This document shows positions 7,007 through 12,127 of a stretch of DNA of 12,127 nt, piece by piece; positions within the stretch are counted from its first letter, which is position 1; the number at the start of each line of letters is the position of its first letter. Origin of the DNA: Mageeibacillus sp. UBA3708 (GTDB taxonomy: Bacteria; Bacillota; Clostridia; Saccharofermentanales; Saccharofermentanaceae); the NCBI GenBank assembly GCA_002371375.1, contig DFIB01000108.1, forward strand, positions 1 through 12,127, given 5' to 3'. The position numbers and the translations under genes are program-made. The notes below the pieces were generated by a model that made no database searches, was not told the DNA's origin, and saw nothing but the letters and a program-made list of their open reading frames with translations.

Positions 7007-7118
7007 CTTCCCCATTTCACTTAACAAAAGTGTTCGTTTTTATAAAAAATGGGGAATAATCGTTAGAATTCCCCATTCTCCTTAAAATTCAGACAGGATT
7101 TTAAGTTTTATGGGGAAG
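7007..7118. repeat. 112-bp symmetric nested palindrome with four CCCCAT/ATGGGG arms
   Basis: Four mutually complementary octamers are evenly placed: TTCCCCAT 7008-7015, ATGGGGAA 7049-7056, TTCCCCAT 7069-7076 and ATGGGGAA 7110-7117 (steps of 41, 20 and 41 bp). The outer pair (CTTCCCCAT with ATGGGGAAG) and the inner pair (ATGGGGAAT with ATTCCCCAT, 10-nt loop) share one centre near 7062.5, and ACTTAA recurs in mirrored position. Each half also folds alone: TTCCCCATTT pairs with AAATGGGGAA in the left half, and CTTAAAAT/ATTTTAAG with a 9-nt loop lies in the right half. Alternative pairings (1-2 and 3-4, or 2-3 and 1-4) are therefore possible in RNA, and a cruciform in DNA. Confidence 0.7.
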
Positions 7119-7138
7119 TTCGATTGAAGGTTCCACCG

Positions 7139-7189
7139 CTCCTTTGAGCACGAGCGGGCATGCAAACAAAAAGTATTGCTATACTCATC
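7139..7189. repeat. Intergenic direct repeat, copy A
   Basis: A 51-bp segment starting CTCCTTTGAGCACGAGCGGG and ending ATACTCATC recurs as copy B 123 bp further right, with two substitutions and one small indel-type difference. A hairpin CCGCTC/GAGCGG (7136-7157) overlaps its left end. Read on the minus strand, both copies encode the heptapeptide HARSCSK in one 76-residue frame; that frame has no SD and I do not consider it a gene. Confidence 0.7.
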
Positions 7190-7240
7190 ATCTTGTGAAG
7201 CCCGCAGCTGTTTGCGAGCGGACTTCCACCCTCTCTGACA

Positions 7241-7354
7241 GCTCAATGCCCTGTCCCAGAACTCCTTTGAGCACGAGCGGGCATGAAAACAAAAAGAATT
7301 GCACATACTCATCCCCGCGAAGTGCGACTGAGTTCCGGAACAGTGGCATTGAGC
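7241..7354. repeat. 114-bp imperfect inverted repeat enclosing direct repeat copy B
   Basis: The arm at 7241-7264, starting GCTCAATGCC, matches the reverse complement of 7330-7354 in 22 of 25 aligned positions. The symmetry continues inward more weakly (GCAC..GCGGG.ATGA on both sides). Copy B of the direct repeat (7262-7313) lies inside. The right arm ends 6 bp before the histidine kinase stop at 7361, so the minus-strand mRNA 3' end would carry a long hairpin here. No target-site duplication is evident at the borders. Candidates are a MITE-like or REP-like intergenic element, or an mRNA-end structure. Confidence 0.65.
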
Positions 7355-7360
7355 TTCCTT

Positions 7361-8668
7361 TTAGCTTAACGGCACCATCAACACTACTGCGAATCCGTCC
7401 CCGTCACTCGAGACTTCCAGATCGCCGTTCATCTTCTCCATCAACATACGGGCGATATAAAGTCCCAGACCGCTTCCTTCAGAACCGGATGCCGCCTGTG
7501 CTTTGCCACGGTAGAACTTGTTTGTTATAAGGTCGAGTTCGTCGGAGGGGACGCCGGGACCGTGGTCGGAGGTCTTCATTTCGAGCAGCCCGTCAAGGAT
7601 TCGGTATTCAACATCGATGGCAGTACCTGCGTACTTATAAGAGTTATTGATTATGTTGCCGATGACCTGGCTAAGGCGCTTGGGATCGGTGTTAATGATG
7701 ACCTCGGGAACGGGCGCGGTTCTGACGAGGTTCCTGTCGTCGTAGCGGGTGATTATCTCTCCAATGACTGCGGAGGATTCGTCGGTTAAATTCACCTTGA
7801 ACTCACCAAGGTCGTCGAGCGTTGAAGCAAAGAGGTCGGTGACGAGCGCGTCGATCTGGTCTGCTTTACTGTAGATGTTATCCAGCTTGACGGCTATGTC
7901 GCCGTCTTCTGCGCCGCCCCGCATCTCGAGCTTTGCCTTGAGGAGTTCTGTTGTGAGCTTGATCCCGGTAATCGGGGTCTTCAGGTCATGACTCAGTGAC
8001 GCTACGAGTTCCTTCTCCTTCTTCTGGTGTGCGATCTCGCGTTCACGCGCGGCACTCAGCTCCTCGCGCATTATGTCGAAGCTCTCGGAGAATGTGCCGA
8101 ACATGTTGCTGCGTTCTATCAGGAGAGGCTCGTCGAGTTTGCCCTCGGCCACTTTGCCGGCGAACTGCTCCATCTTGCGGAATGGGCGTATGATATTGCG
8201 CTGTACAAAATAACCGTAGACCAGCATGGCAACAATGACTATCACCGTTACAGCCGCGAGACCGATCAGCAGTGTGCCACGCATACTCCTGTACGCCGCC
8301 GTATTGTCGTCGATCATTATCACGCAGCCTTCGATCCGGTTGCCGTCGACGATGTATACATACGGATATCTGTTCTTGATCGCGGATTCGATTGTCACGT
8401 CTTCCTTTGAGCTTCCTGTGCGCGAGTCGTAGATCACTGCATTATTCACGTCGAGGATCACGAATTCAGCGTTATATCCTTTCGAGGCGATACGCGCATC
8501 GAGGCCGTCGCGGTCATTCGCTTCTTTGGCAATGTCGTTGAGCATGACGATCTTGCTGCCGTCCACCTGCCCCGCACCTTTGCCGTTCCACGCGATCAGC
8601 CCGAAAACAGCGATCGCACAGACAAACAACAGAGCAACAACAGCAACAGTCCTTACATAACTTCTCAC
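7361..8668 (-). CDS. Sensor histidine kinase (HAMP, HisKA, HATPase_c)
   Basis: Membrane sensor kinase that autophosphorylates on His and passes phosphate to the adjacent response regulator. 435 residues. TM1 about 7-27, an extracytoplasmic sensor domain about 28-131 with no recognised ligand fold, TM2 about 132-155, HAMP about 156-208, and an H-box SLSHDLKTPI with His 227. The N-box is NIINNSYKYAG near 338-348, G1 DHGPGVP near 368-374, and G2 GSGLGLYIA near 398-406. The extracellular domain separates it from BceS-type intramembrane kinases. The GTG start directly follows the regulator's TAA; a GAGGAG lies 12 nt upstream, longer than ideal, so coupling to the upstream gene is likely. The coding region looks richer in G and C than the ABC operon. 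Immediately downstream are the palindromic intergenic repeats. Confidence 0.94.
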   Translation of the reverse strand: MRSYVRTVAVVALLFVCAIAVFGLIAWNGKGAGQVDGSKIVMLNDIAKEANDRDGLDARIASKGYNAEFVILDVNNAVIYDSRTGSSKEDVTIESAIKNRYPYVYIVDGNRIEGCVIMIDDNTAAYRSMRGTLLIGLAAVTVIVIVAMLVYGYFVQRNIIRPFRKMEQFAGKVAEGKLDEPLLIERSNMFGTFSESFDIMREELSAAREREIAHQKKEKELVASLSHDLKTPITGIKLTTELLKAKLEMRGGAEDGDIAVKLDNIYSKADQIDALVTDLFASTLDDLGEFKVNLTDESSAVIGEIITRYDDRNLVRTAPVPEVIINTDPKRLSQVIGNIINNSYKYAGTAIDVEYRILDGLLEMKTSDHGPGVPSDELDLITNKFYRGKAQAASGSEGSGLGLYIARMLMEKMNGDLEVSSDGDGFAVVLMVPLS

Positions 8669-9388
8669 TTAGCCGGCGTTCTCCTCGATCATGTATCCGA
8701 CGCCCCATACCGTCTTGATGAATTCCGGATTCTTGGGGTCCTTCTCCATCTTCTCCCTGAGGTGCCTTATGTGAACGGCCAGGGTCCCTTCGCCGATATA
8801 CTCATCGCCCCAGACCCTGGCAAGGAGCTCGTCCTTGGTGACCACGCGTCCCCTGTTCTCCAGAAGGTACAGAAGCATCTTATATTCCATCGCCTTGAGC
8901 GGAACAGCTTCCCCGCCGACCACCAGCTTATGCGTATTGGTATCAAGCCTGATGTTGCCGCCTATCTCTGTCGGATCACAGGATGCCGGAACTGATGCCG
9001 CGTTCTCCCGCGCCTTCTCATACCTTGTAAGGATCGTCTTTACCTTTGCCAGCAGGATACTCAGCGTATATGGCTTCTTGATATAGTCATCGCCGCCAAT
9101 ATTAAGAGCTATCAGAACATCATCGTCGCTCGTCCGGGCGCTGATAAAAAGTATCGGCATATCGTAATTCTCACGCACCTTCCTGCACAGATCGAATCCG
9201 GACTTATCCCCGAGATTGATGTCGAGCAGCAGGAGCGACACGAGATTCTTATCAAGAAAAGCAACCGCGTCATCGTAGCTCGTCACATAGGCAGTCTTCA
9301 CGTCGAACATGTTGAAGTACTCCGCAGTCGCCTGCGCGATCACCTCATCATCGTCGATCATCAGGACCTTATATTCATTGCTGCCCAT
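8669..9388 (-). CDS. Response regulator, OmpR/PhoB family
   Basis: DNA-binding transcription factor partner of the downstream kinase. 239 residues. The receiver domain at about 5-120 has an acidic pocket MIDDDE at 10-15, a phosphoacceptor Asp 56 in LLLLDINLGD, Ser 83 in ILFISART and Lys 105 in YIKKPYT. The C-terminal winged helix at about 140-237 includes LKAMEYKMLLYLLENRGRVV, VWGDEYIGEGTLAVHIRHLR and IKTVWGVGYMIEE, all typical. The ATG at 9388 lies 14 bases inside the flavin reductase gene, and no SD is visible, so it is probably translationally coupled. Such regulators bind direct repeats about 11 bp apart, the pattern seen at 5799-5839, making the ABC operon its most obvious nearby target (inference). 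Confidence 0.95.
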   Translation of the reverse strand: MGSNEYKVLMIDDDEVIAQATAEYFNMFDVKTAYVTSYDDAVAFLDKNLVSLLLLDINLGDKSGFDLCRKVRENYDMPILFISARTSDDDVLIALNIGGDDYIKKPYTLSILLAKVKTILTRYEKARENAASVPASCDPTEIGGNIRLDTNTHKLVVGGEAVPLKAMEYKMLLYLLENRGRVVTKDELLARVWGDEYIGEGTLAVHIRHLREKMEKDPKNPEFIKTVWGVGYMIEENAG

Positions 9389-9857
9389 AGAGGATGTCCA
9401 CTACTTCGCCGATATACATGTCATGCGGCGCATCAGATGCATAGAACCTCTCCGCGACCTCAGCAGGCATCCCGGCGGGATCGAGTCCGGTCACAAACAA
9501 TTTCCTGCAGACAAGCGTCATCTCAGCCTCGGCGAAAGTAACAGACTCCCCTGCCGCGACGGCCGTCAGACCGTCAATATGCATCTTGTCGATCTCGCGT
9601 CCGGACTTGGATCCAAGCAAACCGAGAGTCTTCTTATATTCCTCTCCATAGAAGCTCAAAGTGAAATAATCACTGTCATCCATAAATTCATGCGTATATC
9701 TGGAAGTCCTGACATACACAGTTGCCACAGGCTTATTCCACAACGTTCCCAGACCGCCCCACGACACTGTCATCGTGTTGAACTTGTCCGTGCTTCCCGC
9801 CGTCAGCAGCGACCACTTCTTATCAAAAATCCCGAAAACATCTGTATTAAATACCAT
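9375..9857 (-). CDS. Flavin reductase-like FMN-binding split-barrel protein
   Basis: 160 residues, cytoplasmic, no signal peptide or TM. The pattern KWSLLTAGSTDKFNTMTVSWGGLGTLWNKPVATVYVRTSRYT (quoted here only as the region 14-55, with FNTMTVSWG the key part), then DSDYFTLSFYGEEY and LGLLGSKSGREIDK, is that of the flavin reductase-like / pyridoxamine oxidase-like split barrel, which binds FMN and may reduce flavin or another small substrate with NAD(P)H. The ATG at 9857 has GGAGAG 6 nt upstream. It overlaps the regulator gene by 14 bases, so it is the first gene of a flavin reductase-RR-HK unit. Whether it has a role in signalling or is just cotranscribed cannot be told from sequence. Confidence 0.88.
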   Translation of the reverse strand: MVFNTDVFGIFDKKWSLLTAGSTDKFNTMTVSWGGLGTLWNKPVATVYVRTSRYTHEFMDDSDYFTLSFYGEEYKKTLGLLGSKSGREIDKMHIDGLTAVAAGESVTFAEAEMTLVCRKLFVTGLDPAGMPAEVAERFYASDAPHDMYIGEVVDILYGQQ

Positions 9858-9876
9858 TATCTTCTCTCCGGCAAAT

Positions 9877-9882
9877 ATTATA
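9877..9882 (-). promoter_or_regulatory. Possible -10 for the flavin reductase-RR-HK operon
   Basis: A perfect TATAAT on the minus strand sits in the 49-bp gap after the glycosidase gene, 19 bases before the flavin reductase ATG. Transcription would start next to the GGAGAG RBS. No convincing -35 is found 16-18 bp upstream, so the promoter may need an activator, or readthrough from the glycosidase gene may contribute. Confidence 0.4.
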
Positions 9883-9906
9883 TGAAGTCATGTGAGTCTT
9901 TACGGA

Positions 9907-10845
9907 TCAGAATTTCTTCCGGCGCTCCTCATTATACAAACCGAAATTACACTCGGAAGCCTCGGGAACATCTCCCTTCCAGAGTTCGTCAAAAGCCTCA
10001 AAAATAAAAGCAATGACCTTATCTTCCTCAAGCCAGCTGTTCAACTCTTCAATATATCTCTTCTCATTATCAACAGACTGTCTTCTCGGCTCACCGGCTT
10101 TGGGTGTAATAGTAACCAGCTTCCCGTCAACAAAAGCATTATATGACGGCGAAGTGCTGTTAGAACTCCATCCGACTTCAGTAAAGATGACCTGCTTATC
10201 AGGAAACAATGCCTTCATTGCCGCATAATGTTCCTTGTTAACAGCCACGGCCTCCTCTATCGGCGTGCCGTAGTGATATGGATAGCTGTGAACACTGATA
10301 ATGTCTAATTCCTTTGCAAGATCAGTGATATTAGGCCAATCCAGAGCACCCTCACAGAATGTTACCGGCTTATCAAGATTCGCCTTAAGCTTCCTCGCAT
10401 GTCCGATAAGTCTCTGCTCGGATACCTTATGTGCAGTCCATACAGGTGTATTCTCATTACCTACAGATACTGCAACCACGTACTCATCGAACTCCTTTAC
10501 CAGGTCGATGAGCTTGTCTACCTCTCTATCATTGCGTTCGATTCGCGCTTTGAGCTCTTCATCGGTATAATTCTGCACCTCGAAAGGGCACTCCCTGTTA
10601 TTGACCTCACTGTCGGAATCAATGCCTATGATACATCTGAGAGGCAGATTATCATCTCTGATAACCTCAAGCGCATATCTCGCATGCCGGTTCGGATCAT
10701 ACATCCTGATGTATTTATATCCGTCATTAACAAGTATATGCAGATCTTCCCTTACCTGTTCCTTTGTCGGTGAATCACCTTTGGGGCTTTGTCCTTTACG
10801 GTAGCCGGAGTAACAGATGGCTTTGCCATATTCAAGATAGTTCAT
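9907..10845 (-). CDS. GH17-like beta-glucanase/glycosidase domain protein (cytoplasmic)
   Basis: 312 residues resembling bacterial GH17-type exo-beta-1,3-glucanase-like TIM barrels. KYIRMYDPN near 44-52 is the barrel strand usual in GH17. VAVSVGNEN holds the likely acid/base Glu 131, DIISVHSYPYHYG lies near 181-193, VIFTEVGWSS holds the likely nucleophile Glu 223, and FIFEAFDELWKG closes the barrel. It starts with MNYLEYGKAICYSGYRKGQ and has no signal peptide, so it would act on imported oligosaccharides or another intracellular substrate. The ATG has GAGGT 6 nt upstream. A promoter lies at 10881-10909. The assignment to GH17-like is from motif recognition; substrate specificity is not determined. 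Confidence 0.82.
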   Translation of the reverse strand: MNYLEYGKAICYSGYRKGQSPKGDSPTKEQVREDLHILVNDGYKYIRMYDPNRHARYALEVIRDDNLPLRCIIGIDSDSEVNNRECPFEVQNYTDEELKARIERNDREVDKLIDLVKEFDEYVVAVSVGNENTPVWTAHKVSEQRLIGHARKLKANLDKPVTFCEGALDWPNITDLAKELDIISVHSYPYHYGTPIEEAVAVNKEHYAAMKALFPDKQVIFTEVGWSSNSTSPSYNAFVDGKLVTITPKAGEPRRQSVDNEKRYIEELNSWLEEDKVIAFIFEAFDELWKGDVPEASECNFGLYNEERRKKF

Positions 10846-10880
10846 AGATATACCTCACATTTCTTTATATTTACACAACA

Positions 10881-10909
10881 ATTATAAAATATGCCCGAGT
10901 CAAAAACAA
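10881..10909 (-). promoter_or_regulatory. Promoter of the GH17-like gene
   Basis: TATAAT at 10881-10886 with TTGTTT at 10904-10909, spaced by 17 bp on the minus strand. The predicted start is about 30 nt before the ATG and leaves room for the GAGGT RBS. The -10 is perfect and the -35 partial. Confidence 0.55.
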
Positions 10910-10920
10910 ACTCTTCTCCT

Positions 10921-10971
10921 CAATTCTCAAACTATTTATGATATGTAGCGATAATCAATCCCCGAGAATTG
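10921..10971. repeat. Inverted repeat CAATTCTC/GAGAATTG at 3' end of zinc-ribbon gene
   Basis: Perfect 8-bp arms at 10921-10928 and 10964-10971. The right arm covers the last codons of the zinc-ribbon gene and the left arm lies just upstream of the glycosidase promoter. On the minus strand a T-rich stretch (GTTTGTTTTT) follows after some purines. It could be a weak terminator; the 35-nt loop makes this doubtful. Confidence 0.3.
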
Positions 10972-11170
10972 CATCAAACATCTCGAGTTCATCCACCCAC
11001 TGCGGATCGCTCTTTGTCGACTTCATCAACGCCCCGCAGTTCGGGCACGCATTGGTCGGCCTGTCCTTCTTCACGTGACATCTGGCGCACTCATAATTAT
11101 CACTGCGAAACAAATGCTCACGGCGTATCCAGTAAGATGTGTTATCAGGCTGCTTGCTCTTGCCGAACAT
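10955..11170 (-). CDS. Small zinc-ribbon protein
   Basis: 71 residues. Two Cys pairs, CARC (about 28-31) and CPNC (about 42-45), separated by HVKKDRPTNA, form a treble-clef or zinc-ribbon-type metal site; a rubredoxin-like iron site is less likely at this length. The N-terminus is basic with WIRREHLFRSDNYE, and the C-terminus is acidic (SDPQWVDELEMFDAILGD). The ATG has AAGGAG 7 nt upstream, an excellent RBS. It is the second gene of a two-gene unit behind the 49-residue protein, with a 52-base gap and a shared upstream promoter. Function unknown; such short ribbons may bind nucleic acid or proteins. Confidence 0.85.
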   Translation of the reverse strand: MFGKSKQPDNTSYWIRREHLFRSDNYECARCHVKKDRPTNACPNCGALMKSTKSDPQWVDELEMFDAILGD

Positions 11171-11222
11171 AGTGGGACTCCTTTGGTGGTGAATGTTGAG
11201 GTGAGGAATAAGGGCCGGAGGA

Positions 11223-11372
11223 TTACTGTTTGCTCAGTCTCTCGTACCTGACCTCTTCAAGAGTGTAATTGTCAGGGATTATGCCTGCCAGAGAATTAAC
11301 GATTCTTATATTCTCCTGGATAGGATCAGAAACGGCATTATCGTTCTTGTCCTTATTATCATTGATTGTCAC
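11223..11372 (-). CDS. 49-residue hypothetical protein
   Basis: Starts at GTG 11372 with a full GGAGGTGAT Shine-Dalgarno 5 nt upstream (9 nt from GGAGG), and ends at TAA 11223-11225. The protein begins MTINDNKDKNDNAVSDP, an Asn/Asp/Lys-rich and probably disordered head. It continues with IQENIRIVNSLAGIIP and ends DNYTLEEVRYERLSKQ, which reads like a short amphipathic helix pair. The C-terminal style is reminiscent of small RelB-like antitoxins, but no toxin gene is adjacent, so I do not assign this. A strong promoter lies 24 bases upstream, and the zinc-ribbon gene follows after 52 bases. Confidence 0.75.
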   Translation of the reverse strand: MTINDNKDKNDNAVSDPIQENIRIVNSLAGIIPDNYTLEEVRYERLSKQ

Positions 11373-11395
11373 AGTCTATCACCTCCAATGAGAGT

Positions 11396-11424
11396 ATTAT
11401 AGCAAGTTATGTTACCGATTTGAA
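11396..11424 (-). promoter_or_regulatory. Strong sigma-A-type promoter with extended -10
   Basis: TTCAAA at 11419-11424, a 17-bp spacer and TATAAT at 11396-11401 on the minus strand, with TG one base before the -10 (TGCTATAAT). The predicted start is near 11389, giving a leader of about 17 nt that is mostly the RBS of the 49-residue gene. Confidence 0.75.
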
Positions 11425-11450
11425 TTCTCACTATTTCTCTGGAGCAACGT

Positions 11451-11481
11451 AAAAAAGAGGACTATCCGAACGACAGCCCTC
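11451..11481 (-). terminator. Rho-independent terminator
   Basis: On the minus strand GAGGGCTGTC pairs with GATAGTCCTC across a 5-nt loop: a 10-bp stem with two G-U pairs, followed directly by TTTTTT. It ends the transcript of the 50-residue gene about 85 nt after that stop, and insulates it from the promoter at 11396-11424. Confidence 0.88.
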
Positions 11482-11542
11482 AGTGATTAGTATTGATGGA
11501 TAATAAATTGTTTTCATTATTTTTTATGTATAGATTTTTCAT
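11480..11542 (-). CDS. Possible 20-residue peptide upstream of terminator
   Basis: The frame MKNLYIKNNENNLLSINTNH starts at ATG 11542 with AAGGAA 4 nt upstream and stops at TGA 11480-11482, overlapping the terminator stem. It would be the second ORF on the transcript of the 50-residue gene. The RBS is plausible but the region is very AT-rich, so a chance frame is equally possible. Confidence 0.25.
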   Translation of the reverse strand: MKNLYIKNNENNLLSINTNH

Positions 11543-11565
11543 ATAATTCCTTCTTTAGCTAATTT

Positions 11566-11718
11566 TTATTCAATCAAATTATTTTTATAAGCAGTAATAC
11601 AAACATCAGCCACATTTTTCATAAGATTAGGTACATCTTTACGATCAGCTTTAAAGCAAAGAATGACGAGAGATAATCCAGGCAATAAGCTGTCTATTAC
11701 ACTAAGTATCCGTAACAC
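11566..11718 (-). CDS. 50-residue hypothetical protein with hydrophobic N-terminus
   Basis: GTG start at 11718 with a perfect AAGGAGG 5 nt upstream. The protein begins MLRILSVIDSLLPGLSLVIL, a hydrophobic stretch of about 20 residues that could be a membrane segment or a buried helix. A basic/polar part (KADRKDVPNLMKN) and VADVCITAYKNNLIE follow. The frame extends upstream to a TTG at 11799 (77 residues), but that start lacks an SD and overlaps a good -35/-10 pair, so the short form is preferred. In the long form the segment EAHYASCIDGRKEE would be added and the gene might instead be a remnant of a larger protein. AT-rich compared with the flanking genes. No function recognised. Confidence 0.6.
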   Translation of the reverse strand: MLRILSVIDSLLPGLSLVILCFKADRKDVPNLMKNVADVCITAYKNNLIE

Positions 11719-11770
11719 TATTTCCTCCTTTCTTCCATCAATACATGAAGCATAGTGAGCTTCAGCCAGC

Positions 11771-11799
11771 AGTGTATCGTGGTTCCATAGAAAAGTCAA
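11771..11799 (-). promoter_or_regulatory. Promoter of the 50-residue gene
   Basis: TTGACT at 11794-11799, a 17-bp spacer and TACACT at 11771-11776 on the minus strand. Predicted initiation is near 11764, about 46 nt before the GTG start and upstream of its AAGGAGG. Confidence 0.55.
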
Positions 11800-11818
11800 T
11801 GTGATTAAATTTATTTAT

Positions 11819-11857
11819 CCCCCGCCGCAAAGTGAAAGGAGGTAAAAACGGCGGGGG
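11819..11857 (-). terminator. GC-rich hairpin with anti-SD-like loop after the 67-residue gene
   Basis: CCCCCGCCG and CGGCGGGGG form a perfect 9-bp stem around a 21-nt loop. On the minus strand the stem is followed by ATAAATAAATTTAAT, AU-rich but with no U-tract, so termination is possible but atypical. The minus-strand loop contains ACCTCCTTTC, the same as the 3' end of Firmicute 16S rRNA and complementary to GAAAGGAGG, the RBS of the next gene at 11724-11733. Confidence 0.6.
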
Positions 11858-11872
11858 CGACAAAGGACAAAG

Positions 11873-12076
11873 TTAGCGGATGTCATCCGCAGGATAAGAA
11901 GGGGCAGGATCAGGCGCAAAGCGCTTGACACAACCGAGAACAAAATGCGTAATAGCGGCAATGGTGGCGACAGCAGCGTCGTCGAACGGACCAAAAAGAA
12001 GATCGGGAGATACCACATAGATAATGGCACCGATAACGAGAGCTGATTGGATAGTAGATAACTTAGACTTGTTCAT
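11873..12076 (-). CDS. 67-residue small membrane protein, DUF1232/YkvA-like
   Basis: Starts at ATG 12076 with GGAGG 5 nt upstream; an extension of eight codons to 12100 has no RBS. The protein begins MNKSKLSTIQ, followed by a hydrophobic helix ALVIGAIIYVVSPDLLFG, then PFDDAAVATIAAITHFVLGCVKRF and a Pro-rich hydrophilic tail ending DDIR. The VSPDLL..G..DDAAV arrangement is reminiscent of the short DUF1232 (YkvA-like) membrane domain (VSPIDLIPD..DD). One or two membrane segments. Its promoter is at or beyond the window edge. The GC-rich hairpin 11819-11857 follows 16 bases after the stop. Confidence 0.7.
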   Translation of the reverse strand: MNKSKLSTIQSALVIGAIIYVVSPDLLFGPFDDAAVATIAAITHFVLGCVKRFAPDPAPSYPADDIR

Positions 12077-12127
12077 ATGCACCTCCGGAATAAACACCAA
12101 ATGCTGAATTGTTACTTTCTTGAAGCA

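Noticed and set aside
7082..7312. 76-residue minus-strand frame with two HARSCSK-type repeats
   Set aside because: The repetition comes from the duplicated 52-bp DNA segment. The start has no Shine-Dalgarno, the composition is Cys/Ser/Arg-rich as in chance frames, and it lies in palindromic non-coding DNA.
7996..8432. Plus-strand open frames of 65-127 residues opposite the kinase gene
   Set aside because: They lie inside a well-supported minus-strand gene with all kinase motifs. These are antisense shadows of GC-rich codons.
9309..10007. Long plus-strand frame (232 residues) opposite regulator, reductase and glycosidase genes
   Set aside because: It spans three strongly supported minus-strand genes and shows no recognisable domain or RBS.
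11815..12030. 71-residue minus-strand frame overlapping the 67-residue membrane protein
   Set aside because: Other frame of the same region, runs through the GC hairpin, and lacks the GGAGG-supported start. Low-complexity Leu/Ser/Pro content fits a shadow.

Overview
The window looks like chromosomal DNA of a low-to-mid GC Gram-positive anaerobe. The order Eubacteriales and the family Lachnospiraceae are likely, but this is inferred from protein resemblance and strong GGAGG-type ribosome binding sites, not proven. The best lineage clue is the partial flavodoxin at the left edge, which closely resembles short-chain clostridial flavodoxins. Almost everything else is on the minus strand, so the text below follows transcription from right to left.

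Right end (about 12.1 to 10.95 kb): small genes. A 67-residue membrane protein is followed by a GC-rich hairpin whose loop resembles the anti-Shine-Dalgarno end of 16S rRNA. Next come a 50-residue protein with its own promoter and RBS, a possible 20-residue peptide and a clear Rho-independent terminator. A strong promoter then drives a 49-residue unknown protein and a 71-residue zinc-ribbon protein.

Middle right (10.85 to 7.36 kb): a cytoplasmic GH17-like glycosidase, then a tightly packed set of flavin reductase-like protein, OmpR-type response regulator and HAMP sensor histidine kinase. The last three overlap or abut and are probably cotranscribed.

7.36 to 6.82 kb holds no convincing gene. 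It contains successive imperfect palindromic modules of about 112 to 123 bp, a duplicated 52-bp segment, and a seven-unit array of roughly 10-bp repeats directly upstream of a PD-(D/E)XK-like nuclease gene (6.8 to 5.98 kb).

Left (5.85 to 0.48 kb): a three-gene operon of ABC ATPase, MacB/FtsX-type permease and secreted beta-lactamase-fold serine hydrolase. Its promoter carries perfect 10-bp direct repeats at 11-bp spacing plus a third, imperfect copy in the same phase, which is the pattern expected for an OmpR-family regulator. The simplest model is that the two-component system encoded 1.6 kb upstream senses an envelope or extracellular signal and switches on this exporter/hydrolase operon. 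That link is inference. A hairpin separates the hydrolase gene from the convergent flavodoxin gene.
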